Source of the DNA: Lineus longissimus
Lineage: Eukaryota > Nemertea > Pilidiophora > Heteronemertea > Lineidae
NCBI RefSeq assembly: GCF_910592395.1
Contig: NC_088311.1
Span: forward strand, 20,625,695 to 20,687,694
DNA: 62,000 bases
Direction: 5' to 3'
Shown one piece after another: positions 34,253 through 48,997 of the stretch. A program made the translations under genes and the position numbers. Position 1 is the first letter of the stretch; the number at the start of each line of letters is the position of its first letter. Under the pieces are notes generated by a model. The model worked only from the letters and a program-made list of their open reading frames with translations, did no database searches and was not told where the DNA came from.

Positions 34253-37200
34253 GATGACGCTGATTACGGAAGGCGTGGCAGGAAATCAGATTCATATGCG
34301 ACATGGATCATACATCATCGGATCACTTCACCGGCCGGGACGGATTTTATCGACACCCGATATCGGATGACAGGTTTTACTGACGTCAGGCGTATGTAAA
34401 CTGTCATGACTGTTGTTATTCCGCTGCTTCTGTCATTCTGTCGTTCAACAGATTTCGATGCGACAATTGCATAGGACAATTCTAACAATGGGTGCGAGGT
34501 GCGAAAATTGCTGAATTCACTGAAACGGGGTTAGGTTTTGGTCAGGAGTAGATGGTGGGGCGAAAGACGACTGGGATCATGATGATAGTGCTATCCCGAC
34601 ACAAGATGGCGCTAAATCAGTATGGCGGCGGATGAGGAAAAGGAAAGAGTTTGTTGTCGCTAAAAAGAGGTAAATTCAGTGACAAATAGGCCTAGTTGCC
34701 GCCCTATGTAAGATACAGCGTTCTCGGTCTTGAACGAGGGAGTGCTACAGCAAGAAGATGTCAGAAACAGTACGCTGGTTTAGGGGGTCACCTAATTTCG
34801 ACCACTGGGGAGGCGCTTCGTTTTCCTCATAGAATAAGCCTTGTCAGCACGAGAAAGGCATTTCGTTGGAAGTGAAAAATTACCAATAACCCCGTCATTT
34901 CCTTTTCGAACAAAAGAATATAAAGCAATCACGACAAACTTTGCCAATTTACCCCCATCCTGTGAAAGAAGTATCAGTAAAGCCTTAAAATGCTTCGCGT
35001 ATGCACGTAGCTCTGATTGCAAGCCAATGCAAAATCACTCCGTGCTGTTGATTAATCTGCGAAGCCTCAGCAGTGAAGGGCAGCTTTCCTTGAAATGCTG
35101 CACGAGTATCGAATGTCATGGAGATGCCGTCACGTTTACAATGTTTACTTGTACTCTAACGCCGGGATTTCATAGGATTCGCGTCATCACTTGTCTTACG
35201 GTTCATGGGTCATATGTCATTTGTCACGAACCTTCTTGAAATGATAACTGACTTAGGCTTGATAACAGGTAGGACATGACAAGAGGGTGAAAGGTGACCT
35301 CGTGAACGTTCTGTAGCCTGCTCGTTGGAAAGGCTCCTGTCTTACATATAACACGTTACAAGTGACTGCGTGAAATCTATGTAAACCTTGCCTAACTCGG
35401 CAACTTCTTCACTTATGAAATATTACTGTGTACAGGATGTATCTTCGCACTAACTCAATATCATAGTTTTGCTAATTAACTACGTGTAATACGAAGAGAC
35501 TTTATTGAAGGTGTACTAAGAAAGATCTAAAACATGCATTTGAATAGCTTTCATTGATCTTCGTGAGACATTGTGAGCGTAGACTATCTCTGAATATTGC
35601 ATTCTACACTGCATTACCTTGCCTGATGCTGTGATAAATCCATGGCAATGCTACTTCAAATGCATAATACATCACTTATAATATTGTTGGGTGTACGGTA
35701 AGTTACATGCACGCATAGACCTAAGAAAGCGCAAATAAGATATTTCTAAAAAAAGAATTAAATAGTTTTCCTTTTCTCTACACAAGTCCCATATTTCACA
35801 ATAAATTGATGCCAGTGCAGCTTCAAAAGCATATTTTGTTCATCAATTACGATATCGAGAAAATATCACTCTAAAACCCACTTAACGTTACATTGTCCAA
35901 GATTCTACAATACGTTGATGCCAGTTTATCATATATCATGTTCAAAGGCGCTGCGGAGACCTTGTGAGCTCTAAGAATCACTCTATCATGAATTGTCATC
36001 ATCTGATTCATTATGACAACCACCACGTCAACTCGGGTGCTAAGGGATCGATATATTGGGGTGAAGCCAACATGATAAGATACTGATTGAAACCAATCGG
36101 ATGGTCAACCGTTCTGGATTGCCTGATAAGAATTAGTGAAATATTGCTTTAGTATCATTTGATGAGATGAGGCCGATGCGATGGTCTTTGCTTGATGTCT
36201 TCTTTTTCTTCTTCCTCTTCATCCTTAGTGTCCACTCTGCACGCAGCGGCGTTGTTCTTCAGGGAGTATATGTGTACCAAGTATTCCTTCTCCAAAGGGC
36301 GCGATTTTGGTTTGTAACTCCGTCTTCGGTCTGGGAGAGGAGTGCAAACCTTTTAGAACAACTACTCCACCGTTTCCGTTACATCTACTTGGAATGTGTT
36401 TTTGTTACCCTGTCTCAATACACCAGCCATTGTGTTATTGCGGTTGTCATTTAGCAATGCTTTCAGACCCAATATAGCACTACTAAAGCCAAAGTGACAA
36501 GATACTTTAGCGCTAAAATATAGCAGGGAGACAAATTTGTATGCTTAGATGTCAAGCAATGTTCTTCTTTTCGTGCAAAACGTGGAGCAATACTCAATTA
36601 ATTTCACTTTTCTGTACCACATAACAGACTCCCTCCGGTAGGCCCACTTACTGCATCAACAAAGTGAATACTAAGTGGGTTAACAGATCGAAGAGTGCAC
36701 ATGGTATGTTGATGCAAGTCGAGTTTTTATGGAAACGTTTTTCACTTTACAACCAATAAAAATAGAGCTATTCCGCTAAGCATGACTGGATATGACACTT
36801 GTAGCCGGTCCACAAATCATGCCACAACGTTGCAAGGTCGGGCGAATCCTGGTCAATAGCAGAAGAGTTTCCCGTTTCTCTAAGGAAAATGGGGAAAAAG
36901 GAACAACAAATGGTTTCTCGACGTGTCAGCCATGCAAAGTGAAAACAAGACATTACATGCACTGATTCGGCTGATCTCGTTATTCGCAAATACGTAAGGC
37001 AAAGAAGTCATATATTCCACCCATGATTTTACGAAAAGTGGTTCTATACATTAGAGCGAAAGTCCTTGGACTTTTTAATATTTATCCATACACGATTGTT
37101 TTGACTCAACCCGAAGGCTACAGTAAACCACGAAGTTTTTGCACCATTATATTTTTGCGACCCGCGAAATTTATAAAAAAACTATAAACCTTTTCACGAT

Positions 37201-39000
37201 TGTGAGTGATGTTACGAATCACAAAATTTCTTTCGTTTTTTTCAGCTAAGAAAAAAAACTTCGCGATTTCGATTTTCGCAAATTTCAGTTCCACGTCTTA
37301 ATAACAATCAGAATGGACAAAGAACATCTCATAAGATTTTTTTTTACTTCTGTAACATCGGCAAGCAGCTTTTAAAAAGCGTTGTCTTGAGCGTTCATGC
37401 CAGTGCTAGTATTTCTGTGGCTGTGTTTAGCGTTATTCACGACACGTTTGGTGTATAATCCACGTTATCCTTCATTAAACTATGATAGAATTTAAGACAT
37501 GCGCTTGATAATCTAACATAATCCAGGACTGTCACTTGGCCAATAATGCACATTATGTTAGTTACGTGACTCGCACTGTGCACTGTGGGCTGTTAACTTT
37601 GCTGCACTAAAATACATATTGTACACATATTGCACAGGAAAAACCTTTGACGTTAAACCCAACGCAGAAAAAACTACTCATTTAGTAATGGTCTTCATTA
37701 ATGAAAGTAATCTGATGAAAATCGTGTTGCAATATAACATAAACACTGCACATCAAAGGTCACCGCTTTCATGATACATCCCCCAATGTGTGTGGTCGTG
37801 TCTCTTCGTAAAAAAAACATGAAAGCGGGGCAGCGGGATTCAGAGAAAACAGTGGAAACGGCCGAAATTGAGTGCAAATATTCCTCTCGCGCAGATCTAA
37901 ATCATTTGGAGAGGCTGAAAGGCAGACAGATTTGAACAGGCAGATATAACCAAAAAAGAACTTTGCCTGTGGTCAAAGTACGAGGAGATCAATGCAAATG
38001 TAATTGGTGATTATCATTGACTAAATGAGTACAGAAAAAACAACACACGATTTTTTGTGGCTAGATTATTCGAGTAGGATCAAGATGTCGTCGATGTCTA
38101 ACAGACAATGCTGTTGAAGAACTAGCGAACCTGAGACACATATAACGCGTAACATCGGGTACATCCAATTATTCTTTAATGACATATTGCTGCCGTTCAA
38201 TTTAAGAGGATAGCATCATTAATCCTAACGGGCTTTGTTTTGTCGTGGTTTTGTCATCAATCTCTTTAGAATGGTTCGCCCCGTGTCAAGACGATGCCCC
38301 AAATGATCCTATCTCGGCCTGCTCCAAGGAAATCTTCCCTCCTTGGATGGCTTTTCGCCCATAAACAAGAGCGGGAAACTGTCTTGTATTCACACCATGG
38401 GCGAGGGATTTGTACCGGAAAGTAATTATCGTTTCCGAACCCAATTCAAATCATTACGAGATCCTGTCCTGATACTGCTCAGCTTAAAAAATCATATTAT
38501 TTAGTGAGAGGTTTAATAATGGAGGAAAAGGTCGGGTTTAGAAATCCTCTTCTATAGTGTGTAACTGTCTTGTTCCAATACGAAAAACAAGTGTACATAA
38601 TTCAAAGCTTGCTTTCCTCTTGTGTATTCCTTGCTCAAAGCAACAGCTCCAATTAACGGTAGAACCCCTCCTTCAAAGAAGTGCCCAGGGATTGATTCGA
38701 ACGGCTTCTGACTGCTTTTCATCATCGCTAAACACTGGGGGTAAATGTCTGCGAGATCATGTTTTAGAGATTTTAAAAAGCATTTGTCCTTCATTAACTC
38801 GTATCATCTTATGACTTGGATATGATACAATGCCACTGAATATAATACGACACTAAGCGATTGGGAACAGTAAAAAAAGTTTCATCGGCTCCTCTGACAT
38901 AAAAATGCCTACAGTCCAATATTCATCGTTACATTGATTGTGATGTCCGTTTTTGGCGGCAATTGCAATAGTTTCCTCTTGGTTCGCCAGGTTGGGTGCG

Positions 39001-39053
39001 TATCTATGTTCCCCGGGTTTTATGTCCCCAGGTGCTATATGTTCCTATAAAAC
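39001..39053. repeat. Degenerate ATGTTCCC repeat, about 3 units
   Basis: Three successive units of about 16-18 bases begin ATGTTCCCC, ATGTCCCCA and ATGTTCCTA. Confidence 0.5.
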
Positions 39054-41034
39054 AAAGAGGATTATACGTTGGAGATGAGATTGGAAAGTCCAGCCGGTTT
39101 TATCCAACGACAAAAAGAAGAATCCAGCATGCCATGTCCAGGATCCAGTCAATTCGGACACACTTTCCCAGCGTGTAGATTTACACTGTTGTTGTTTCAC
39201 AGGTTGTTATCAATTGAAGCCACGAAACATATTTCAGTCTTAGGGTATCTGAATTAATCACCAGGTTATTGCCAGGTACATTCGATCGGCTTCCCAAGAA
39301 TATTACAACTACCACAAACTACAAACAGAGCGCAGAACATTGAACTTAACCTGATACGTGTCCCCAATCACCTGAACCAGACGTCTTATCGACTAGTACA
39401 CGATGGTCCAAGTCACTTTGCGCTTTCCTCGCTCGGAAAGATCAAGCACTCATGATTACATCTCGTAAACCGGTTACTTATAGTGGCAACTTCTAAGATA
39501 CACATATCGGGTGTCCCAAAAGGAATGATTAACGCTATCAATAAATGATGGGAATTTTAAATAACATCAGGTTTTTCATTAAAATCATATATGAAAAATA
39601 TTTGCATTGATGTAATACAATATATAGTACAACATGTTAGACGAAGGAGCCTCACAGTCTCACGCCGGCAGTGTGGTTCGAATTAAGGACCCGTGACAAC
39701 TGGCCTGAAGAGTTGAGATTAAAATGCATATTAGACGGACGCAGGAGTATTTCTTTTCAAGTAAACTGTAGAGGATTTTAAATAGACATGTCATGTATAC
39801 ACAAAAATAAAACATCGGAGGAAAGCAACTGCGGTTAGCTAATTGAACACGAGGTCAACGTTGAAAGAAAGATTGGCATAGCGATTTTTGGCAATCCACC
39901 CGAAAGTACATCAATCTAAAAATCATAGCCACTCCATATTCTATATCTCACCGATATTCATGTACCTACCATTAACAAGGTGCACTCAGATACGAGTTCA
40001 TAATGTTTGCCGCAGATACATCACAAGCTTGTTATGGGGTAAAGTAGGTCTGAAACAGGTAACTCAAAATTTAAATAGCTTAAGAAGGTTGATGTCTTTA
40101 ATAAAGTCATGGCCTCGCCATCTCAATTATGGATATTGATCAAGTGTATCTGATATAACATGCATAATGAGCCACGAAAACAGTATTTCCATGCGAGTTC
40201 TTCGCTAAGAGACCCGTTTTGACAAGAATTAATTCATAAGTTATTGGTTTTGTCGATAAGGATTTTCTCTAACAAGATTTGACCAAACTGGTCTTGGATC
40301 ACTCTATGGTATATCTACTGGGTGCCATCAAAAATGTCCACAAACCATGAATTTATGCACTAGTGTATAAAACACACGGCATTTTTTGGTAAATTCTTAC
40401 AGCTCAAAGGGTGCAAAGTCAAACTATTTAATGTAGATGCCCTTTGTTGAGAGTTACATGAACTGCTATATTAACGAACGTTCTCTATCTGCGTTTGATA
40501 GGTAACATTGCAGACTACACTAGAGGAAGCAAGGTCATCCTAAGATAAGGGTTTTTTTACTCCTTCGTCCTATACAAAGTATTGAAATATCGACAGGCGG
40601 AGTATAATGAAAACCACTGGTTAGGCAAGGTAGAAGCAAGGCGATATTTAGCACTAGCTTTATTGTTCAGCCGTAGTATTGTCATGATACAGATTGAATG
40701 ATGTCCGTTCTCTCAAAGATGCACCCCACCAACCGACCAAAACCAAAATATCTGCCGGTTACCCCGGCCGTAAACTTATTTACGGAGCGTGTCAATATGC
40801 ACGAGTGTCATTTTCCATTATACAACAAAACAGTGCGACGTACAGTGTGAATAATCATCTGTGGGATAGCCGACACTATTCTATGGTTCTTGAGATCTGA
40901 GCACCATCAAGTGTACACATGCAACATTTCTGTGCAATGCGGAATACTGACCGGCCGATTGCTGTCAAGAAATGCTAAACAAGACGACGTGTAAAACAAA
41001 CTTAGCTTAAAAAGTAGAACCTCTGACAAATGAG

Positions 41035-41150
41035 GAATTGGATATGTCCGGATAATAGGGTTCAATCTTAGAAAGGACCAAAGTCACTTTCCCAGTGGAG
41101 AGGGTGTCCTGTTAATAGAGGTGTCGGTGTCTGCTAAGAGAGGTTTCACG
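41035..41150. repeat. Degenerate GTGTCC-TAATAGAGG repeat
   Basis: Units of about 18-20 bases recur: ATGTCCGGATAATAGGG, GTGTCCTGTTAATAGAG and GTGTCTGCTAAGAGAGG. The first unit is separated from the others by about 40 bases. Confidence 0.5.
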
Positions 41151-44100
41151 TACTATTGGGGGATTCAGCAGAATCTTACATTGCTATGATATTTGAAAGC
41201 CGTCAACATAAAAATCGTAAAATTTTACTGGCGCTGTATTTGCGAATATAAAAGGATCCGTTGACAACTTTAATGCTCACCATTTCAATCTCGAAAGGAA
41301 ACATAAATCAGATTGCTCTTCATTGCAGTCGAATCGATTACAATTGGCTTCAGTGACCTTAGCTTTGCCTCCCCCGCCCCGCCTCTGCAGAAGACTTGAA
41401 GTACAGCTTCGTCTTTCCTATTCGGCAAGGTGGAACTAATGCACAGGTCACCGCGCGCACTGGGGCCTGTCTTTATTTCCATTTATCATCGAAAGAGAAC
41501 AATTTTAAGTCTTCTTCTCAATCATGGACTAGTCTTAGCGCAAATGTCCCTCTCCATTTCTATAAGATGCACGTCCCTTATACCTTTTGACTTAAGGCTA
41601 TGCTTACAATTCGCTCAATACACCAAGCAAACTATCATTTGATTTGCAAACCAAATCCTGATACAAAACAATTACGTTTGTAAAGGAAGCCAAGGAATAA
41701 CTCAAAACGAATTATACCAGTCTGGCCCACGGGTCATTGCTATTTCTCTGCACTCGAGTCACATGGGGATTTGACGTTTTTGTGGTCATCCTCAAGGCGA
41801 CGCGCTTTATGAGAAGCCTGCGAAGTAGAAAGTACTTGGTTCATCGTCGGCGAATGTCTTGGGAATAGATTCAAGTATGATCAAGTCGAGAAATTGATGG
41901 TGAACAAGTTAGTCGGCAACATTAAAAAGAGAATTTGGGGTAACCACTGGGAAGCACATATAGCCATTATAACAGTTTGTAAAGCCAGTTCGCTTAAAGG
42001 CTGTTCGTTCAGAATTTAATTGAACTTGACATGTTCCAATTACGCAAATATATATCACCTCGTGAACGGAAGGTCGAAGGTTCGATCAGGCCCATGGGTA
42101 TCTAAATACAGACTCCCCAACTAATGCCTTTTCGCCAGGCGCCTGGTATTAGAGTTAAGAGTTTGCTATTGGAAGCAAGGAGTCCCATAAGCCAAATGTG
42201 GCTGGCCATTTCAGTAGGGGTGACTAAATAATGAACACAATTTACACTTTACTTTATATTATTATTGTTGATGTGCGCAATGTTATAAAAAATACTTATT
42301 GCACTATATAAGCATAGTTACTTCGCAATCGGCCACGTTTTTATTTTATTACCGGTGGGCTACATTTAAACACGGGGATAAACGAACGAACCTTTCATTT
42401 AAGTCAGAAATAAATTGATGGTGAACAATTGGGACATCGGGGCAACGTCAGATGGAGAATGAGAGATCACTGAAAAACTCAATAATCACAACTTTCAAAA
42501 TGATGTACGAGTACATGTATTTGGTTGCTTTGAAATGTTTATATCCAACTTGGGAATATGCATGTGTGAACGCCATTCAAAGCGGCAAGTGATACGCTCA
42601 GTGTGGATATCTTTCTCAAATTAACTACGAGACGAAGGGCTACAGCGACAGATGTTAGATTCTTAAATCATAAGGGTTGCGGCACAAATTCGGGAATTAA
42701 TGAGCGGAAGGGCTAAAGGGTTGCGCACTTTGATGAGGGTCGAAATCAATGCAGTGCTGCTTGAACTGTGTGTTGATGAACTCATAGTTTGTGTTCCTTG
42801 GAGCGTAAAGTTGTAAGGACGTTATATTTATTTGTACATGTAAGAAAATTGTAATGCACTAGTCTTTGTAATGTACCCCCTGCACTAATTGTACCATAGG
42901 AGTACGAATCTACAATTCGACACTGCTAAAGGAAACGTGATGAAAATCTTTTTTCAATCTGTCACAGGGCACATTTTAGCAATTTTAATCAAACATATCT
43001 AATAAAGGGTTTAATTGAATATTATAAACTCCCTGACCGTAGGAATACTACTGTCAATCTAGATAACATACGCGACTGTTTTAGTATGGATGCATTCAGA
43101 ATGGACGAGCAGGCGCATGTTGGCATCACAGCGCAGTGTGCTGTTTCGATGTTCATGATCCTTGTGTTGGTTTATAAATCGCTAATCAACACAACCTTTG
43201 GAATAGTAGAAACCCAGAGCATTACGTTGTAACCCAGACTGAACACGACATTTACTTGTAAAAACATGATGTATGACTTTCTCATACCATCTGCCGACGA
43301 TTACGCGATAGCACAGCTCTTCCCATGATGTACTAGGTAGCAAAGAATTCATGTAGCGAGAAACTGGTTAATTCCTAACGAAGTTAGCACTGAATGCAAG
43401 GAGAAGACGTACATGTACATATCATTCCTATTCGCTTAAAAATGAACGTTCTTGAGCTTCTGAAATCCTTGTAGGGTTCTTCAGCCAATACAAATAGGCA
43501 GGGCTGTTTCAGAGAAATGAATATACCCCTCAAAGTTTTTTTTTCATTTCCCTGATAAACCTGTACGGGGTATATGTTTGTATTAGAATAAGAATATACA
43601 CCCAAAATGGATTGACATAAACCGAAAATCAAAGCTGTCGGCCGAATGCTTGTGCATGTTTCGCGGAGTATGCGTCCAGCATATGACGCTATCATCCTGA
43701 TCGGGATTTTTTTGCCTGCAACTTTGTGGAAAATGCAGTGATTCAAAAACGTATTGTATCATCATGGATATTCCTCAGTTTTAAATATCAAGACAAATAA
43801 TATTGGGTAGAAGATAACACATTCGGTGAGGAGGAAAAAAAATGATCCAGTTTATCGAAGAGGTTAATCAAACGAAGCAATCTCGAAATATTTTTATTTG
43901 AGGTACATGTATGAAAAACTGATGACAAAAACGTACGAATTCCCATGAGTGATATACACACGAATATTTCAAATTAAATCAAATGAAATTATCACATTAT
44001 CATTAACTCTCAGGGGAATACTTAGCGAAATAATCAATTTCAGTTTCTGGTTAGATATGGATTATATTGGACAAATCGTAGTTTTAGTTGCTTCCAAAGA

Positions 44101-44788
44101 TTATGGATTTGTCTCTTACATGTCTTATCGCAATTTTAATTAAAATGTCTTACCGAGGAAGTACTCTGAATTGAAGGCATACGCTGGTTGTCTTATAAGG
44201 TTATGGAAAGAAATTCAGACTTCATCATGTTTATATGAATTGATTTTTCTGAGTCGTCAAGTGTGTTGAGCGCCAGATTTCCAATAAAAGGTCATGCCAA
44301 TATATAGGTCTGGAGTGTTTGCAACCTTTTGAGACCACTTCTGCGTCCCGCAATGTAATATACTGCCATGTAAGCTAACATTCTAAAACACCTAGGTTAC
44401 ATTGTTTCACTGGGCATCTTGTATTAGCCTCGTTTTGACAAATGTTTGGTCAGGTTTTTGCAACTGAGACAATCATAACTCTCGGGTTGGTATTTGATGT
44501 GCCAAAAGAAGATTCTATGTGGATTATACCTCTCATATTCAAGTCTGCAGTGTTTTCGAATGAAATTGATACCTCGCTAGTCACGCTGTCTGTATCGATT
44601 GTCTCACCCGCCTAACACCGCTTGGGTTGAGTTGTCATTCCGCTCAAAACCTTGGCTGTCTGGGTTTTGGCGTACAATTTAGCTAGTCGTGTGTAGGTTA
44701 GACAACCAATAAGTACACGTGTCTCCAGTTGGGGGAAATTCATTAAGCCATTACGAGATAAAGACTTCGAGTTATTGACAAATCCTCA

Positions 44789-44880
44789 TTTTTTACATTC
44801 TTTTACATTTTTTTTTACATTTTTACATTTTTTTTATTTTTTGTCCTTTGTTTTTACATGTATTACATGTTTTTCATTTT
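44789..44880. repeat. T-rich low-complexity tract with TTTTACA units
   Basis: Runs of T broken by ACA at short intervals, ending in TTACATG words. Simple-sequence DNA. Confidence 0.8.
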
Positions 44881-46865
44881 CGTTACTTTATTTGACAACG
44901 GGTACTAACATCTTAAAATGATATAAACACTTCTAATGATCATTAGCTTATGAGGATCAAGGTGCAGTGATCGGTTACACATTAGAACATGGTACCATAG
45001 GCACGTTCGCAACCCTTACGAACGACGAAGCAACGAGAACGAAGGTCGGTCGTGTCATCGTCCCATGCTAAATTCGTTTCGGGCGACACTCGTAAGTCAT
45101 GCACAAGTAGTTGTAGGTAGAAGTCGAGATTTTTTCAAAACAATCAAAGAAGGTAGTTACATATTTCATAGCTCTTCGTATGGGTTGCGTAACCTGCCTA
45201 ATGTCAAATATTGAGGTGGAACTCTAAATGGAACCATACTAAAGAATGCTGATGGGATTACATTCTGCCAATTAGTTGAATTCTCCTTCACGACTTTTGT
45301 CATCTTTTTTTTTTACTTGTTTTATCGATTCTGACCTAATATCGATTAGGCAGCCACCGCGGGAAGTGCGCTCCAGCCTGATGATCAGTTCCCAATGCTC
45401 TTCAAGCCAAAGATGGGTCAGTCAATGATGTTTGCATTGATATCGAGTTCCTAACCGAAGACGATACGGTATACACAAGACAATGCGACGGGATAACAAT
45501 ATCGCAGCTGTTGTAATCTATTCAATAAGCTGACGCTCTTTAGCAGAGATCGTCAGGGTAAGTTCGACATAGTTACTTATTGCGGATGATAGAGTTATAA
45601 CTGCGGATACATTGGTAGTAATGTAGACTTTTTTAAATGTTTATGATCTTTTTAGCAATACTCAATACCTATTTATAAGCATTTGCTATCATACCAGGTA
45701 AGAAGTAAGCTTTAGTGCCAGGAGTCAATACGCTATCTTTAACGGAAGCGTATTGATACATGGACTGTGTATCAATATTGTCAGATAAAAAGCTCGTAAA
45801 TCTTTATTCTTTAGAGTGTACATTGCCGCCACGAAACCTACTGACATTGGGGAAAAAATACCAGCGAGGTTTTGATAAAGGGTAATCAGTAACACTGGAA
45901 GGTCTACAATCATTGTGAAAATAAGTTGCGCAAAAGTTGCATTGTACTATACATAGCTCTCAAAGGTCAGCCAATGTTTAGGGGGAAAGCTAATACGTGT
46001 ACATGTACATGTATTTGGGAACTGTAGAGTTATAAACTCAAATGTGAGCGTTTTCAAAGCACAATTGTGACTGCGCGCCAGACACTCCAGCCTCTATCGC
46101 TTCGAGTGTTTCTTTCTCTACAAGTCGTTTTCTTATCGGAAGTCTTCTTTAAAATAACGCATTGCTTAAAAGTCAACGCTGTTTCTTGCGGTTTGATTAA
46201 AATATAGACTTAAACATTGCCTACGTGCAGTTATAATGCGTGCAAGTTCGTCAAAACGTTGGCAATTAAAACTTTATATCAGTCTACACTTACGGCATCG
46301 TTGAAATCTATGTTCAATACGTAATCACACAATCGTATGATTTCAAATTCAAGTTCCATTTTCAAATTGATTCAGGTTCAATTTTCTATTTTTTCTAATT
46401 TTTCAACAAACGGACTGCAGGGCTTTCATATTTACACAAAACTAATCCGACTTCAAAACCGAAACCCGGGGAACTGAATGTAATGTTGATACCATGGTGA
46501 TTGGCCCCGATACAAGACGCCGAGTTTCTGGTGTCGTATTCGTTATCTCATTTGAGTTGGAACCCGATATCCCTTATTGACAATTCCTCAGAGAGGGATG
46601 TGTCTCTTTGTCAATCAACCTGACTACAACAACTCGTATCGTCTCGCGCTCCTGAATCCTATAGTTCATTGTTCGGTTCTTGCCATCTGGTCTCCGATCA
46701 ATAGGATTTGTCGATTTCAATCAGTTAGTATGGTTGGTATATGAATTTCTTCTTGTTAGGAGATAGTGTTTTTTTTCTAATCTTGCTTTTTCAGTGTGGT
46801 GGATTCACATGACGTACTACGCATTGCAAGATGTTCCGCTTTGTGCTATATCATCGGAAATGACA
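44881..46865. other. Non-coding stretch, no gene recognised
   Basis: Contains a TACATGTACATGTA tract near 45994-46010. No recognisable coding sequence. Confidence 0.45.
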
Positions 46866-47132
46866 CACTTTTAAAATTAAATAGTAAAAATAACAATTAT
46901 TTTATCGTAATTCTTCAACTATTCTGGTAACGTTAGTTGCTATTGCACTGACTGTGAAAGTAGTTGTTTTAACTCTCACTGCAAATAGTAATTCTTAACC
47001 ATTTTAACGGTCCTTTTTACTACCTTTTTTAGTTGGAACAACTATAATTAAGTGTTAGTTTTTACTAATTTCACAGTTGGTGCAATAGGAAATATCAAAT
47101 TAGCTGTTTTTACTAATAAATTTTAAGAGTGT
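46866..47132. mobile_element. 267-bp AT-rich hairpin element (MITE-like)
   Basis: Left end CACTTTTAAAATT..AGTAAAAATAAC and right end pair as imperfect inverted repeats of about 28 bases. A second, inner pair also inverts (CTATTGCACTGACTGTGAAA against TTTCACAGTTGGTGCAATAG), so most of the element folds on itself. No coding capacity; similarity between arms is moderate, so it is probably old. Confidence 0.65.
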
Positions 47133-48980
47133 AGAATACGGTCATGCTCATTCCTACGATAGGGGTGCGATGTTTTGGTCAGTATCATAAACCTACTTGT
47201 CAAAGTATGATACCTAGGCTACATTTATCTATCCACATACATCACTGAAACAATGTGTCGGATAAATCAGGACAAATGGACTACGAAATAAAGAAAAAGA
47301 AAACGAATTGATACTGGTGTTGTTTAAACTGTTGAAGATTTTCACAATGAAACAACCTAACAAATATCAGTAAGGGTACCATTCATAGAAGAGTTGCCAT
47401 ACAAATTGCCGCGGAACAGTGAAAGTTTGTCCTAGACATTACAGCCCAAAACAGCCAACTGTGGTCCTACTTCAACATGCCTACCACGTTATCTACTTTT
47501 ATCTATTTATCTCGTGTAGCAGAGGAGTCTGATCTGGAAAAGAAGCTTATTCGTCGAGACGCAATTTTCTTGATTGTATCTAAAGTAGCCACAGACCGAG
47601 CTAGATCTAGTAGCACTGACTGATGGTGTGGCCAAGGCCGTAAAAGCATTCCGAATACGATCGGATGCGAGGCAAGGCCGCCTGCACTGCCTACACAATG
47701 ACTTTTCGGCCGCCAAAGTTGTCTTGCTAAGTGTATGAAACTATTGAATGTATGTTCCCAGTTGGTTTTTCGGTGAACGATCCAAAATCTATGAATTATG
47801 GTAGGAAATTAATATTTCTCACTTGCCATTTGTTTGCGGTTGGGTTATCAGCACAAGACTATTGCTGATGTTTTGTCAAAGTGCGGATGCATCAACATTT
47901 CCTATTTTTCGTCAATGCCGATTCATGTGACGAAAACTGTCAAATTTTGACGATTTCTCACTTCGGCACTTTGACAAATAAGGCCAGGATTTGTCAAGAT
48001 CTACTATGAATCGTTTATTAGAGACTTTGGATAGAGGTGGCGAACGCTGAACTTAGCAAGTCAACATAAATCTCAAAAGAGACAAAATAGAAGATTTGTG
48101 TTGTCGGCTTAGTTCTTGCCATCCGTTGGTTATAAATAATTTACGATCATACAAACATTGTCTGTGTCACGTGTACTCGTCAGTCAGGAAAGCAAGAAGA
48201 CGTGTTCTTTTGAAAATAACTTTGATTATCTTAACCTTTTGAAACGTTCCTCAGAATAGCTCAACGGTATTAACAAGTATATTTTATATCAATACATGGT
48301 ATTAGTAAAGGAAGAGGTAAAGAATGTAAACATCAAATGCTCTTGAAAGAACTTTACAGATCTAAGTCATTGACAAAAGCATGCATTGTTTTTGTTACAG
48401 ACGTCTTTGAAGGTTAGATTGCACTTATATCAGGCAAAGCATTTTCCTTTGCGAGAGCTATGATGAATGCAAGTGCAATTGGCATCGTACGCTCTTTTAA
48501 GCATTTCTAATATGTTTGATTTTACGCATCGTGGTTGGCAAACCCTTATTTACTGCAATCAAAGAATATTCATTTTAAAAATGTACATGGAGTTATTCTT
48601 CCTATATTTGGCAACAAAAACGTAAGTCGTGTAATCACTTTTAGCCAATAGGTGCCAACACATTCACGTCAAATTGGTTTGATGTTCTTTGAAGATTGTA
48701 AGATCTGCCGTTGCCATCAACAAAGGCTGAAGCTGCCTGAAGAGGTCCATACACTCCAAGAACGAAGCTTTTCGATAATTTTTCTCGGGCGCATAACTTC
48801 TTCAGTTTCTAATCTAAAGCAATTAATCAAAAGCTTCTCACAGATTTACAATACCCTTTAAGGTTTTCTAGAAAAAGACATCTCTGCGGTTTCCTAAGAA
48901 CCTTAAAAGGTATTTCCTTCTCTGTGAAAAACCTCTAAATGTTTCATAGACTGCCGAAAATGCTTCCATATGTGCCCTGA

Positions 48981-48997
48981 CCCCCCCCCCCCCCCCC
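48981..48997. repeat. Poly-C run (17 bases)
   Basis: Uninterrupted run of cytosines downstream of the 48850-48915 inverted repeat. Confidence 0.9.

Larger units (their letters stand above)
34253..44788. other. Long non-coding stretch, scattered degenerate repeats
   Basis: No supported gene in over 10 kb. It includes an A/T-rich segment at 37120-37290 with repeated TTCGCGA/TTTTGCG words that may be a repeat remnant, short degenerate repeats at 39001-39053 and 41035-41150, and TACATGTA sites. Frames up to 132 codons look random. Confidence 0.45.

Noticed and set aside
42060-42110. GGTTCGATC, a B-box-like word suggesting a tRNA
   Set aside because: No A box at the right distance and no cloverleaf could be formed.
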